In this document: one piece after another, positions 23,053 through 36,657 of the stretch
How positions within the stretch are numbered: position 1 is the stretch's first letter
How the letters are laid out: every line of letters starts with the position of its first letter
From: Panagrolaimus kolymaensis
Lineage: Eukaryota > Nematoda > Chromadorea > Rhabditida > Panagrolaimidae
Direction of reading: 5' to 3'
NCBI GenBank assembly: GCA_028622995.1
Contig: JAJQJQ010000009.1
Location: 1,798,001-1,862,000, forward strand
Length of the DNA stretch: 64,000 nt
Notes under the pieces: generated by a model
Told to the model about the DNA's origin: nothing
The model's input: only the letters and a program-made list of their open reading frames with translations
The model's database searches: none
Position numbers and translations under genes: made by a program

Positions 23053-26000
23053 ATGGCCGATCGTCCAATTGTCGTTAATTCATTACTTTGTTTTATTCAT
23101 AATTTTCGCAGTCATCCTCATTTAGAAGTTTTAACTCGAAGTTATTTTTCTAAATGTGTGAATGATGTGGCTCGGCAAAATTTGATTGAAATTTTATCTG
23201 ATAATTCCAATTCCAAAATCGATTCAAACTCAATAAATCAAAATGCCTCAATATTAGAATTATTTGATAAAGCGGCGACCATTTTAAATCCATCTCCATT
23301 ATTTGTTGCTGCAGATTTAACTTCTTTACCTATGGTGTTAATCGGGGATCAAAACCAGTCTAAAAATGTCGTGGATGAAATTCATCAATTGCGATGGTTT
23401 ATTCAAAGCATCTTCACCGGAAATGAATATAAAAAGTAAGCATTATTTTATTTTTTAAAGTTAGATTTAAGTCACAAATTTTTTTCTATAATAGTTTTTG
23501 AAATTAAAAATTTTATTAACAAATTTAATAGTTTAATCATTTTTTGTTTGATTGCGCAACAAGAAAATTCACATTAAAAAAAATCATTTTTTTTTTCGCC
23601 ACTTAAAGGCTTTGTCCTTTTTTTCATTTATTTTTTTGAATAAAAGAGATCAAGCAAATAATAATTTTTTTTCTTTAGTAAAAAATCCATCAGTTTTAAA
23701 GAATTTTTCCACTTTCTCTGATTATTTCCTTTTAATTCTCTTTTTAAGTTTTATGCAAAATTTTCGAAAAAATGCTTTTTAAGTTTTAAAATTTAACTAT
23801 GAAAAAAAAAACGCTAACTTCACTCATTACCTCTCTGTTATAAAATTTTATTTAACCTCAGCAATTTCCAAATTTAACCTATTAAATATATTTTTCTTAG
23901 TTTCTTTACCCTCACTAAAATTACTAAAAAAAGCCAATTCGCTGTGCCTTCATATTACTTTTTTTTATTTCACCTTTTCTTTCTTTCGTGTCTTTTATTT
24001 TTGTTTTTGGATTTATTAATCAGAAACGAAAAAGAAAAATAAGATGTCGCCTTGACTCTCATCTTCTGTCTTCATTTGATGGCAGCCAGCATTTGCACCC
24101 TCATTTACCGCAATTTTTTTCTCTCTCTCTCTCATCCTTTTCCCTTAAATCAAATCAAGATACTCACTTTTTTTCGTTGTCATTTAACTTCATTCCTTCC
24201 TTTTTTACCCGCAAGATTGACCATCCATTGCGCGGCCTTTTTTTTAGTATTTTTAGTATACATCAAAATTAACGATCGGATTTCGGCAGTTATACGACAA
24301 CCACCTTCTTTCCTCTTTTTTTACAGAATCTTTTACCCTTTTTTTAACCTCAGTGACTTTTTGCGTTTTTGTTTTTAATTTTAAGGTTTTTTTTTCTTTT
24401 AAGGAATTAACTAACCTTCGACTTTTTCTTTTCATTTGCAAAAAAAATTAAAATATCAAAAACTCATCTTTCTTTTTTTCTTTGGCTTTATTGTTTATGA
24501 ATCTGATCGGCATTTGTCAAAAGCCGCAAAAAAAAAAACTCAAGTTTAGTTTATTAAATCAAAAAAGGGAGAGAAAAAAAGTTTGATGAAACAAACACAT
24601 ATGGCCGGAAGCAAGCATAGATGTAAAAGGCAAAAAAAAGTTCGATGCAATTGTTTATTTTTATTTTGACTTTTTTTCTTGCGCAAAAGGTTTTTGTTTT
24701 CTTTTCTTTTGTGGCGGTGTTGTTGCGTTTTGACCCGGCCAAAAAAAAAGAAGAAAGGGTAAAAGCGAGCAGCAAAGCCACATTTTTTTCTGTACCTTAT
24801 CATTTTTGTAAATCTTCTTTGCCTTTCTTTTTTTTCTTTGCTTTTCTTTTTACACTCACACACACATCAACCGGATATTCATTCTCTTTTTAACATACAT
24901 ACACATTAGTTTTGATTTTCATCCTCTCTCATTCCTTTTTTTCTTCTTCAAAAATGTGGAGAAAAAAAGAAAGAAACTAAAAACAAAACAAAAGCAATAT
25001 AGAAAGCAAGCATGCTTTTTGGGGGAGAAAAGTTACTGTAGTTTTGCGAAGGAAAAAATTCCAAAAGCAAAACATAAAAAATAAAAAAAGGTAAATTCTT
25101 TTCACTCAAAAAAAAAGAAAAACTTTACAGTGTAATGAAGAAAAAATTTTTTTAAGAAAAGAAAATTTTTGCATTTTATTTTTTATATTTTTGTAAAAAA
25201 AATGAAAGAAGAGGCAAGAAAAATTTTTAAATAGTTTTTTGTTGTTCCGGTTGGACTTTTTTTTTATGCAAACTAAAAAAATACATATGAGAAAAAGAAA
25301 CTCCGTTTTTTATCCAATCGCCAGCCGGTGTTGCTGCTCGGTCGATCATCTTCGCTTTCTTTCCTCCTCCGAATAAAATAAAACTATGATCTGTCGTCGT
25401 CGTCGTCGTCAGTCACCCTCCTTTTTTTATTGTTTACTGTAGAATGAGAGCCGAAATGCAATTGCGGTCTATTTTTTTTTTCTTACATTTTTTTGGTACC
25501 GCACTCATTATTATTAAAACGGAAAAAAAGTAAAAGAATAAAAATAAGAAAGGTGTAATCAATCTGTACAAAAATAGTCGGAGGCGAAAAAAAAATACAT
25601 TCAATATTGGCCTTATTTAGCAGAAAAAACAATCTTATTTATTTTCAAGTTTTTTCTATTTGACAAACCTTTTTCATGAAAAAAATATGATCGTTTCAAT
25701 TTTATTTATTTCTTAAAACTTTTTTTTATGCAAGAGAGTAACAAAAAAAAGAGAGTCATTTGATCATTATTATTTATTGCGAGGGCAAAGCAAAAATAAA
25801 AAAGCAACTAACTAACTAGTTTGATTTTTTTATTTTTCTCGGGTTAACAAACACACAAAAACTCTTAAAAAATGAGAAGGGTTATAATTGATTATCTGAC
25901 TAACGATACTAATAAGGAAAAAAATAAATTTGCAATCTGTCTTTTTAAAAAAATAGAGTGAAAAAGAGAGAAAATAAATTTTGAAGGGCAAATTATTATA

Positions 26001-27341
26001 CAATGGCATAACTTAAAAATCATAATGAAAAATAAAGTGTAAATTTTAAATTTTAGATTGCCATCATGCTACTTTTCGGCCTTGAGCAATACCAGCACCA
26101 CCACTTCTTCCACGGAGAAGGAAGAAGCAACATCCGAAGATCGTGCTTCACCAATCAATTTATCAACGAGGCATTCAACTTCGCCAAGACTATTATCAGT
26201 TGTATCGGAGCCACAAGTTCCGGAACTACAACTTCAGCAACCAAGCAATAATGATGGCAATGTGGATATTGAAAATATGGATTCTTTGGATACTGTATTG
26301 TCTCAACCTCCTTCCCCACAAATTTCTTCAAGAAAAGCGTCACCAAGTAAAAAATCTTCACATCGCAAACATGCTCCATATCGACTCAATCAAGCTGTGA
26401 GGAAACTCACGGATAGACTTGTTGCTGAAGCAAATAAAGATGGAGTGATTTCACCTGGAAAACATTCTCCTCCACCTCCACCAAAATCTGTTTCACCAAA
26501 TAAAAGCTTTGAAATTTCAAACAATATTTCTTCGATGGAAAATGAAAAGCCTGCTGCCACTGTTGTTGAAATTAATTCCCTTTCAACTCCAGTAACTTCA
26601 AATGAATTAGCATTTTTGCACCATCAACAAAACTTAAATGGCACTGTTATGGATCCATTTGCTCTGATGATGCTAAGAAATTTTGCAAATGCTTCAAAGC
26701 AACAACAAATAATCCCAAAGAAAAATAATCGTGGACCTAAAAAAGGGTTGGTGCTTTTACTATTTTTTTTACTTAATCAAAAATTATTTTGAATTTTTCG
26801 ATTTTTTTTTAAAAATACATTTTCAAACTGTCTTTTTACTTTTTTTTCTGATTTTTTGTAAAAAAAAATCTTCCATCTTTATTTTTTCCTTGAAAAAATC
26901 GTTGTTATGATAAAAATGATGATAATGAAGGAGATAAACCTTTCACTTGTGGACAACCAAATTGTTCGAAAAGATTTGCAAATAAATTTTTATTAAAAAA
27001 GCATCAATTTATTCATACGGGTTTAAGGCCACATATTTGTCCATATTGTGCGAAACGGTAAGCAACTTTTTTAGACTCAAAACAAAAAATTGCAAAAATT
27101 TTATTCATTTTTCCATTTTTTTAGTTTCAATCGAAAAGACAACCTTCTTCGCCACAAAAAAACCCATCTTGCTAATGCCACATTACCCATGGATGGAAGA
27201 CGCCGCCATCATGCCCTTCTAGCTCCAGCCACCCTTTCATCAGGAGGAACGTTTGATCCTTTAACTTTGCTACAGATCTCACAAGCTACTCAACAAAATA
27301 ATAATGAAAAAGATTTAATTCTAAAGGTGGAGGAGGAATAA
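23053..27341 (+). CDS. Two-finger C2H2 transcription factor with CtBP-type motif
   Basis: Exons 23053-23435, 26057-about 26730, 26931-27057 and 27125-27341 give about 466 residues. The first exon encodes a helical domain of about 125 residues ([20 protein letters not shown]...); intron 1 is 2.6 kb. Exon 2 is Ser/Pro-rich and includes SPINLSTR, a PxNLS-type motif like those that bind CtBP corepressors (family knowledge). Exons 3-4 carry two C2H2 fingers, C-x4-C...H-x3-H ([14 protein letters not shown]) and C-x2-C...H-x3-H ([17 protein letters not shown]), linked by HTGLRPHI. The start MADRP is chosen because it sits 9 nt after a TTTCAG acceptor; a longer frame begins at 23011. The exon 2 donor is uncertain: only C|GTGGAC at 26731 keeps phase with the AAG acceptor at 26930. 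Confidence 0.75.
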
Positions 27342-28012
27342 ATAAAAAATTATGATGCTACAATATCACACCTTAAAAAATAATTATTTAATTAATTTTA
27401 TTTATAAATTTAGTGCAATATTTTTTTTTGTAAAATTATAATAACCGTTTTTCTTTCGTCTAATCTTTCTCAATTTTTAATTGCCATTATTTCGTCTTCT
27501 CTCATGCAATTTGCCAATGACAAAAAAATATATACCTATGCAACGACTTTTTTCTTTTCTTTTTTTCAACTTTTATATTATTTTTTTGTGCCTTAAAAAT
27601 TATTTTCTGTAAACTAAATTTTTGGGTTTCCTCCTCATAAAAGTATTAATTATTCCAAATTTCATTGAATTACACATATTAATAATGTTTGCCATTTCGT
27701 TTTTCATTTTTTTATAACAAAAAAACTTTTATTTTGCTGTTATGTAATAAATTTGTATATTCTCATAGCTTCTTGCAAAAGTAAAGATAACTGTCATTTC
27801 ATTGCCAGAATATTAAATAAAATGAAAAATATAACAAAAGAATACATATACAAAAAAATTTTTCAAAATAAACATATTTACTTTTTTTTGGTTCAATAGG
27901 GTAAATTTCTATAATAAACTACTGTGGCATTTTTTTTGGGGAAAAACAAGATTCATTGGTAAAATTTTCTATTGCGGTGCTTTAATATGTTATATCCCAG
28001 TTCCAATACAAA
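27342..28012. other. Convergent 3' region, zinc-finger gene and F-box-like gene
   Basis: AT-rich sequence with several polyadenylation-like AATAAA strings (for example 27747, 27816). It should contain both 3' UTRs. No other feature is seen. Confidence 0.35.
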
Positions 28013-28901
28013 TCACTTTGGGAACCTCTTTGCACGATAAATTGAATTTTGAAATTTGTCCCAATATTCTTCCGAAATTGAATCAACAAATCTAAAACGT
28101 AAACGCAATGGACCAGGATGGCGCTAAAAAAATAAATAATTAACAAATAATACTATTTTTTGAAGAAAAAAAAATATTACTTTCATAGCTTGGAAAAATA
28201 TTTTATAATCAAAAATTTCTGGAATAAGTTGCAAAGTAAAAGTTTCGAGCGTCTTAAAATTTTTGCATTTAATAATTTCTTTAGCTGTATTCGAGGTAAT
28301 GTATGAAGTATCATTGTTTTTACTGAAAAAAAAGAAAAATTGGTATAACAATCGAATGAGAAAAAAAAACTCACAAACGAAAGATTTTATTATCAGAAAA
28401 AATGGAAAAGAAATTTTCAAATGGTACAACTGAGCCATCATCATATCTAAATTCAACTTCTTCAAATTCAATTATGTGGGTTTTTATCCCAGAAAATAAT
28501 AAAATTTCATTAAATGATAAACGTGCGTGATGAAACCATAAAAAATTTAAATTTGCGAAAATAATTTTTTGAAAATTAATTGATTTTTCAATAATTAAAT
28601 CTTTAGTGATCCAAATTTTGTAAGGAATTTGATGAAATTGTTCTGGTGATAATGTAGCTTCACTTTTTATATCTCCCCAAAACCAATTATTTGGATGATT
28701 AAAAATTCTGCATTTATTTCGACGAGTATTGAAACCTTCAGCAACAATAATAGGATTTAAAGCAAAAAAATATTTGCAAATTTGAATCATTTTTTGATAT
28801 TCATTTGGAGTTTTGAGATGTTTCATAACATAATAAATAATATTTTGAGGTAATGAAAAACTTTGAAATTTAGGTGAAGCAAATTTATCCATACCAGCCA
28901 T
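28013..28901 (-). CDS. Nematode F-box-like protein
   Basis: Exons 28901-28375, 28322-28181 and 28123-28013 join in phase to 259 residues. The N-terminus has an F-box-like helix pattern, FSLPQNIIYYVMKHL followed by YQKMIQICKYFFALNP. The rest is mixed alpha/beta with many aromatic residues and no recognised catalytic motif. The same arrangement (LP..V.YI ... L..KLYQSSKYFFEK..IP) occurs in the gene at the right edge of the window, so the two are distant paralogues. Such families are large and fast-evolving in nematodes and may act as SCF substrate adaptors (inference). An upstream in-frame extension exists, but MAGMDK is the first ATG. Confidence 0.65.
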
Positions 28902-28918
28902 AGTTTCTTGGTAAGTAA

Positions 28919-30018
28919 AAATTTTTGATGGGATAAAACAAAAGAACGAAAAAATTGAAAGATACCAGAGCAGCAAAGTTTAATGAAATAAAAAAATCTT
29001 CACAACAATTTTTTGATTATTTGTTTATTCAATCACTTTCCAAGAAAGTCCTGAAACATTTTTTCAATAAAATGGGCAAAGTTTTTTTTGTTGCTGCGGG
29101 TATTTTTGACTTTTTTTTCTATACACTTTCACTATAAGTTCATTTGTGACCGTGTTGAGACCCGACGAAATATTTTTTTCGGATCTCATAGCAATTCTTT
29201 TTATTAATAACATTTTTAATTATTTCTGTTATTAAATTTATATTTGGGAGATTATAAGGAAGCTATTGATACAAAATTTCATCACGATTGGTAACATTTT
29301 AGTAGACTTCCGACCAACTCAATCTTCAATCGAAGATCAGAATATCTGTAAACCTGAAATTTTTAATCTGTATGGAAAATCAGCTTCCTAACATTCATGT
29401 GAACATGGTTGACTCGTTTTTTTCCAAAAAAATCTAAATGCCGTCCTGAATTGTAACATTTGGTGCTAGAAAGCACCAAAAATGCGTCAAAATGGGGTCA
29501 AAAACACCTATTTTTTCGAACTAAATTGTACAATTCAGGACGGCATTTAGATTTTTTTAGAAAAAAACGAGTCAACCATGTTCACATGAATGTTAGGAAG
29601 CTGATTTTCCATACAGATTAAAAATTTCAGGTTTACAGATATTCTGATCTTCGATACAAGTTAAAACTGATATATGCGATATTGGAAGTTCGCCAAATTC
29701 TTACCAAATGGTGATGATTTTGGTATCATTGTTATCCTTATCACCTCCAAAATGTGGTTTAACAGACAAAAATAGTTTAAAAAATTGTTATAAAAAAGAA
29801 TTACAGTAAAAATTATTTAAAAAATTTAAATATTTTCGTGTCAAGACATTGTGACCTTATAGTGCACTTTTGGCAAAATATTTACCGATGACAGCAATAA
29901 ATTTGCCTTTATTTTAAAAAAAATATTTTTTAATTGCAATTTTATACATTTATTATTTTAACCAATATTAGCATAAATTTATATGTCTACAAATTATTTC
30001 CTAATTTATTATTGTAGC
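28919..30018 (+). repeat. Diverged repeat copy A, interrupted by a foldback element
   Basis: 28919-29129 plus 29865-30018 together align by eye to one uninterrupted segment at 36658-37001. Shared blocks include TTGATG.GATAAAA, AAAGATACCA.AGCA, TTTGTTGCTGCG.GTATTT, AACCAATATTAGCATAAATTT and CCTAATTTATTATTGTAGC. The right end reaches to within 12 bp of the ammonium transporter stop codon. Confidence 0.7.
29130..29864. mobile_element. 735-bp foldback (long inverted repeat) DNA element
   Basis: Begins CACTATAAG and ends CTTATAGTG (9-bp terminal inverted repeats) and is flanked by CACTTT on both sides (29124-29129, 29865-29870), a 6-bp target duplication. The empty site is represented by repeat copy B at 36.8 kb, which lacks the element. 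The interior is one giant hairpin: inner arms 29331-29454 and 29530-29653 (124 bp) differ at one position by eye, around a 75-nt loop; the outer arms (about 29130-29330 and 29654-29864) are also complementary but clearly diverged. There is no ORF, so it is non-autonomous. Confidence 0.85.
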
Positions 30019-30029
30019 CGATGCGTAAT

Positions 30030-33000
30030 TTAAGATCGAGGAGATGGTTCAACTTTATTGTTTGCTGCTGGCGCCGTTCGATGATGACTTGTAAAGCTAA
30101 AAGTAACTTCTTTATAAACAAATTTTATTAATGGATATAAGTATAATTTAATTTACCCTGCTTTTCGTTTAAGTCTCGTCCAAAAATTACTTTTTTCATT
30201 TGGTGTTGTCTCAATAATAATCGAAGTTGAACTTCTTGCTAAAAAAAAGGTTGATTTTTTACAAATAACTTTCAAGCGTCCCTTTCTTTTTTGCTTCTGG
30301 AATTTTAGTCAATTTACTTACTACTTTTTTTTGCTGCTGCATTTTTTAATACTCTACTTGTAATAGAAATATCTCGAACTTTATTTTGATGATTATTATT
30401 ATTTTGTAAATTTTGTATTGATAATGGTTGTTGATCTAAATTACTATCTTCCGACGATCCAACTGTATCATCCTTCGATTGAATTATCAATGTGGATGGA
30501 TGAGCTGTGACTCCATTTTGTAAACTACCTGGTGGAGATTGAATTGTTCCACGATTTTCATTTAAACTTTTTTGTGATTCGATTGCTGTTATTGCTGTTG
30601 TTGCTGTTGCTGCACTTCCAATTGCTGAAGTATTAGTAATTTCATTTCTTGCGCTACCATTGAGTAAACTTCTTTGTGATTGAGTTTTAGGTGTTGTTGG
30701 CGTGGATTTAGGAATTCCATTTATTCGAGTTAATTCAATCGAAGATGATGTACTTCCATTTACTTTATTTGCTTGTGTATGAAGTTTAGCTTTTTTAGCT
30801 AATCTTTTCCATTTTCCAACAGCTTTCAGAATGGTACTTAAGGTTCTCAAAATTAACACCAAGATAGACAAACAGAATAAAGAGATAGTCGAAGGGTTTT
30901 ATCGCCTGTCCAAAAGCATAAAAAGTTTAAATTTTTTTTAGAAGAAATTTTAGAAGCACTCGATAAAAAGAAAAATTTTCAAAAATTACAATAACCTCAA
31001 ATAATGTATGTAAATACATTTTGGACAGACGATAAGAACTAATTAATTATACTCACCCTGTATTTAATTTTGTTTCCATTGAATATCGAGCAATGTTTTG
31101 CCCCGCTAAACCATGTTCAACTAAATCAGCACCAAGTTGTTCATCATGGGCATCCATTCTTATTTGCCATTTAAATAAGCTTAATCCTTTAAGAACGATA
31201 ATGGTAATTATAAACGCCCAAACCGATACACAAATAATAGTTAAAGTTTGAACTCCAAGTAAACGAAAACCTCCACCATAAAATAAACCTGAATTTCCAC
31301 GAGTTATATTTAAATCATATTCGTCCGATTGAGCAACAAATCCAACACATATCATTCCCCACATTGCTGCAACAACATGAACGGGAACAACTCCAACTGG
31401 ATCATCTATTTCAAGCCTTTCTATTATTGGATATGATGATACTGCTAATGCAGAACCTATTCCACCAACCAATACAGCCCACATGGGTCTCATACAATGA
31501 CATACAGCTGTGGTGGATACAAGAGAAGCTAACATTCCATCAATAAGTAAATCAACCCGACATGTTTTATGAAGGGTCATTGAATATGTTATTGCAACGG
31601 ATCCTCCACCAATTGCAGCAAGAATGGTATTCATTGCTGCTCTAGCTGCTAATCTCCATCGACCTTGTGCAATACCATATGTTGAACCTGAAGAAAAAAA
31701 ATGGAGAAAAATCTGAGGGGTATTTTTTTTTTTTGAGATATTAATTCTGACATCCTTTATTCTGATTGTAATTTTTCTCTAAACCCCAAATTTTTGAGAC
31801 AAAAATAAAGAAAGTCAACGCTAGTGTTGTTTGTTTGTTGTGGAAAAAGCGTCACAAATTTAAATGCTTTTTTCTTTAATTTTATTATTTACTTTTTCGT
31901 TTTGTAAATTGGGTTATCTAATTTTTTTTACTTTGGATTTAACGCGACCACTAAAAATTGGCCAATAAATTTACCAATGCTTTTTATATTATAAAAGTAA
32001 AGTAAAGTAAATTTTATAAAAGCAGCATAATTAAAAAATTCAAACTAAACACATTGTGTTAAGTATATGTAATTCCTCAGTTTCTTGCTTTATACAATAT
32101 TTTTTGACACGACAACTATGAACATATAAAACTTTTTTCCCACATTTTTTGGCAGCTATAAAACTTGTATTTAAAAGCAAAGTAGTTACTTAGTTCCTTA
32201 TTGAAATTACGAATTTCCTATCATTTCAAAAAAAAAATGCACATTTATTTTTTTTTCTTCTTTTTCAGCTACAAAGGAGTTATAAATTTTACAGTCTTGC
32301 ATTTTCTTGGTTAAAGCCTGCTTGATTTTCATGGAAAATATAAAAACTTTAAAAAAAATATTTTTTGCAATATTTTTTTACTTTTACTTTTACTTACCTG
32401 CATTAAAACTTAACCAACCAGTAATAAGCATAAAAGTACCCAATAATGCATTAGTTGGATTTGACATTTGATTAGCCCTTCTGCCACCAAATCGACCTTG
32501 TCGTGGCTTTAAATACATGGTAGCTGTTAAACCCGCAATTCCACCAACTAAATGTACAGCTGAACAACCCGCAGCATCCAAACAACCCAATTTAAATAAA
32601 AATCCTAATTCCGACCATACCCAATGGGCTGGAACTGAATGGACGATAGTCATAAAAAATGTTACAACTATATATGGTTTTAAACGAATTCTTTCAGCCA
32701 TTGCAGCTAAAAAAAGATAAAAAGAATTATAAAACAACTACTTTCGAATTTGTTAGTTTTTAAATAACTTTTCTTATTTTCTCGCAGAATTTTGTTTAAC
32801 AAAAAAATGGATATTTGCAAAAAAGTATATTTTCGAAAACTAAAGAGTTGTTTGACTGATGGTTATCAAAGTGAGAGGCATAACTTTTATTCCACTACAA
32901 ACTTTTTTTTATTTACTAGCATTTGCGGATTTCAGATGATTGCATATTTTTTGTTGTTACATTATTTTGCTAAATTTTCTCCTTCTCAAATTATCCCTTT

Positions 33001-34966
33001 TCTCTCCCACATTTTTTTATTCTCAAAGCTTCAACCAAAGCTTTTTTTATTTATGGTTTTTCGGTAAAAGCAAAAAAACATATTACAATGAAAATCATAA
33101 AAACTTTATTTTTTATGTAAGTAATATTTTTCTCTTGCTAATGGTTGTTAAAGAGCAGCTGTAAATTATTACTTTATTTTTTACTTTTTTAGCTGCGTAG
33201 CTGCTTTTTTATTGTGACGCAAATAAAAAAATATTAACGCAATTTACAAAACAAAAATATAAAAGAATGAAAGTGAGAGAGAAAAGTTTTGTAGTTATTG
33301 AAAAAAAGAAAAATATTAGACTTTTACACTTTTTTGTTTTGTTATTTTGCTTTTTTTGTTATTGATTCTAAAAAGCAAATATAAAAACAATCAAAAATTT
33401 GGCATATGCGTGCGAGAGAGGAAGTATTTGGAGTAATTAAGTTTACTGTATGTTTTTTTCTCTCTTGTCAAATATTAACATTAAGAAAAATAAAAAATCT
33501 CACAACAACAATTCCGCGTGTTTTAGTCCTTTCAAAAAAAAAAAATTGTTTACTTACCTGAAACAATGGTACTCGTTGTTGTAGCAAAAGACATTTTAAA
33601 GAAAAATGCTGCAAAGCTCCATGCTTGATCAGTAGGTTCTAATTCATAGGTGGGATCAAAGAAAAATTTTCCAATACCAATAAATGGATTAGGATAATCT
33701 TCACCAAATGAAAAACCAAAACCAAATATCCAATATGATAAACCACCAAATATAACATCAATCATATTTTTAACCATAATATTTACTTCATCTTTTGCTG
33801 ATACTCGTCCACTTTCTAATAAACCAAAACCTGGAAGATGAAAGATTTTTTTTTGATAAAATTGAAATTTTAAAAAATAAACCCAAAAATTTTTCATGTT
33901 TAGCTTTCTAAAATCTGTTTATAAATTTATTTATATTGAAAACTAAAAATCTTTAAAGCCATCAAAAAATTTTAAATCAGGTTAAGGCTATAATTTTTTG
34001 TTTCGTTACTTTTCGAAAACTATTTTTTGCGTCATTTTGTGTCTTTCTTTGCAGATTTGCAAGAAATTCCATTAGGAATAAATATTTTTATTCTCAGCAG
34101 TCGTCTTTCTTTTCTTGTATTGAAAAAGAAAGAAAACGTCCGACTTTCCTTTACAACAAAGTATCATATTTTTTTTTTGCAATTCTGTAAAATGAAGGTT
34201 TATGATTTTTATTAAGAAATTTAATTGTGCTGTAAAAAGCAGGAAAAATGAGTTTTGATAAAAAGTTTTAGTTGGTGTTGTTACTTACATACTCATTTGA
34301 AAAATACTGTAAAATAATTAAAATTATTTAAAAAATCCTTTAAGAATTTGACAAGCTTTGAATTTTTAGGAATTATTGGAATCGAAAAAAAAGTTAGCTA
34401 CATTTATAAAGAGTGAATCCATTGGATTCATTCATCTTTAGTTGATCTTATGAGATACCATTTCTTAATATAAATGTCTAAAGGCTGCTGGTGTGTTTTT
34501 AGGCAAAAAGTATAAATATAATAATAATCTCGCATGTGTTACTTATGTAAGTTGTTTTAACAGGTGAAAAAAAAATGCTACATATGTATGTAAAAAAAAG
34601 TTTTAATCTTGATTATGAAAGTTTTGAGCTTCATTAAAAAAGAAAGATTTTTTGGGGAAAGTAAAGAGCTTTGGATACTTTTTTGAAAAAAGCAAGACTA
34701 TGAACTCTCAAAATAAAACTTTTTAAAATTTTTTTTAACACAAACAAACCTGAAGTCATAGAGAAAATAGATATGGAAGCCGACATAATCCATATTCCAT
34801 CATCTTGAAATAAAGCTGTAACACTGTCATTATATATAGGACCATTGAATCGACCCTTTATTGCATAAACGGGCTCCACCATAGTAGCTGTTGCGGAATC
34901 CCAAAAATAAAAAGTGATAAAAACCAAAAAATAAAAAAAGAATAAATTTTGATTTTTACCTTTCAT
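30030..34966 (-). CDS. Amt-family ammonium transporter
   Basis: Minus-strand exons 34966-34960, 34887-34750, 33830-33558, 32706-32398, 31687-31057, 30845-30322, 30238-30157 and 30096-30030 close in phase to 676 residues. Amt proteins are 11-helix membrane channels that conduct ammonium or ammonia. Family marks: [28 protein letters not shown], a W-FGFG-FSFG block, [19 protein letters not shown] and [16 protein letters not shown]; the two pore histidines fall at about residues 191 and 346. The C-terminal 200 residues (Ser/Thr/Asn-rich) are probably a cytosolic regulatory tail. The 7-nt first exon is uncertain: reading straight through from 34966 instead gives an in-frame hydrophobic signal-like N-terminus, because that 72-nt intron is divisible by three and has no stop. 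C. elegans has several amt genes; I cannot say which one is orthologous. Confidence 0.9.
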
Positions 34967-36240
34967 AAAAGTATCCTTTTTATTTAAAATAATAATCCAT
35001 TTAAAATACCCCTTAAAAATATAAATAATTAATTTAAAAAAATAATAAAATGATTTATTATTTAATTTTAAAAGCTTTAATTAAAAAATGAGAGCTTCGA
35101 AAATTCCAACACCAAAAATATGCAAGGCTTCAACCCGTGTGTCAGTGGTTAGAATGACAAAAAAAGAAATTGTAAAACATAAAAAGGTTCGTAAAATATA
35201 AAAATAAGTAAAAACTAAAGAGAAAAAAGAAAACTGTCGCAGTAAGCAAAATAAAAAAGGTTTTACCGAATAAAAACAAAAAAAAATAATAGAAATATGG
35301 TATTTAAAAAAACTTCAAGCAAGGTTTTTGTGAGAGAGCTGTTTACCAAATTGCAGGTTTTCCACGAAGACAAAGCAACACTCTTACAATCAAAAAAAAA
35401 AAAACGCGTCACAGAAACCAAAAAATTTGGCCTAAAATTTTTTCTCAAGTTTTTTTTATGGAAGAAGAAACAAACGTATGGTAAAAATCTGATTCATTTT
35501 TAAACAAAAAAAGAAACTCAATTTTAATATACACCACCAACTTTAAAAAAGAAATTTCAAACGAAGAAAAAAAAATAAAAGCTTTAACGCCACCAACTTT
35601 CTAATAAACACCAAATAACAACCAACCACACTACCACAAGAAAAATAGCGGAGCGTGCCTGCCTTTTATTTTCATAATAATAATAAATAAAAAAACATAC
35701 ACACCATAAAAAAATAGACCTTTATTTTTAATATGTATGCTGCTTTTCCATAACTTTTTTTTAATTATAAAAAACTTAGCTTTTTCAATTTTTCTTTCTC
35801 ATTTTTTTATTTTTCCCAAATTTTATCGTCAAATATTATTTAAAATTTACTAATTTACTTTTTTCTCTGTTAAAAATAAAAAAATAATAAAGAAGCAGGT
35901 GTGCTTTAATTTTTTTTTCCGAAATGGAGTCTTAGCTACCTTGACTACGACGACGAAGGGAAAAGCAAGTCCATCGATCTTAATTAGAAAAGACGTGAAA
36001 ATATAAAACGCATTTCCTTTTATTTATTAATTAAAAAAACTTAAATGAAAAAACAACGGCAAAAAAAACATTCGATATTGTGGTTTCGATTAAAAGAATT
36101 TGAAAACATTTTTTTTTAAAACTTGAAAGTCGATTAAAGAGAGAGGGTTAGAAAAAATATTGAAATGTAAGGGAATAATAATAATTGTGTGACAAATAAA
36201 TGAAGAAAAAAAGTTATAAATTGTTATAAATTCCATAGGT

Positions 36241-36500
36241 TTCTGAATGCAGAAACAATAGAAAAAAATGTTTTTAGATCCTCGAATTCAGCTTGCAAGG
36301 TTGAGTCAAAAGTTTGAATTTTCTTTATAAAAAAAACAAGAAATTCATGCTTTATTATTTCTGATAAATTTCAAAACTTTCTGAATGCAGAAAATAGACC
36401 AAATAAAGTTTTTAGATCCTCGAATTCTGCTCGTAAGGTTGAGTCAGAAGTTTAAATTTTCTTTATAAAATAAACATTAAATCGAAGCTTTATTATTTCT
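36241..36500 (+). repeat. Two-copy tandem duplication, 138-bp period
   Basis: Units start at 36241 and 36379. Both contain TTCTGAATGCAGAAA, TTTTTAGATCCTCGAATTC, AAGGTTGAGTCA.AAGTTT and TTTATTATTTCTG in the same order, with scattered substitutions. The DNA is non-coding. Confidence 0.7.
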
Positions 36501-36657
36501 GTGATTCTATCGCCTAATGAATAATTACATGGCCTATTATTATCAGAAAACCCTAGCCGAGATGTTTTGTTTCTGGTGGAGAACCGATCGACTTTATCGC
36601 GGCACGAAATTTCCGAAACACCCAATACTTATTATGCCAGCAATTATTTGTTGTTTA

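Noticed and set aside
23500..25990. Frames inside intron 1 of the second zinc-finger gene
   Set aside because: Phe/Leu/Lys low complexity, overlapping on both strands; the region is explained as a long intron.
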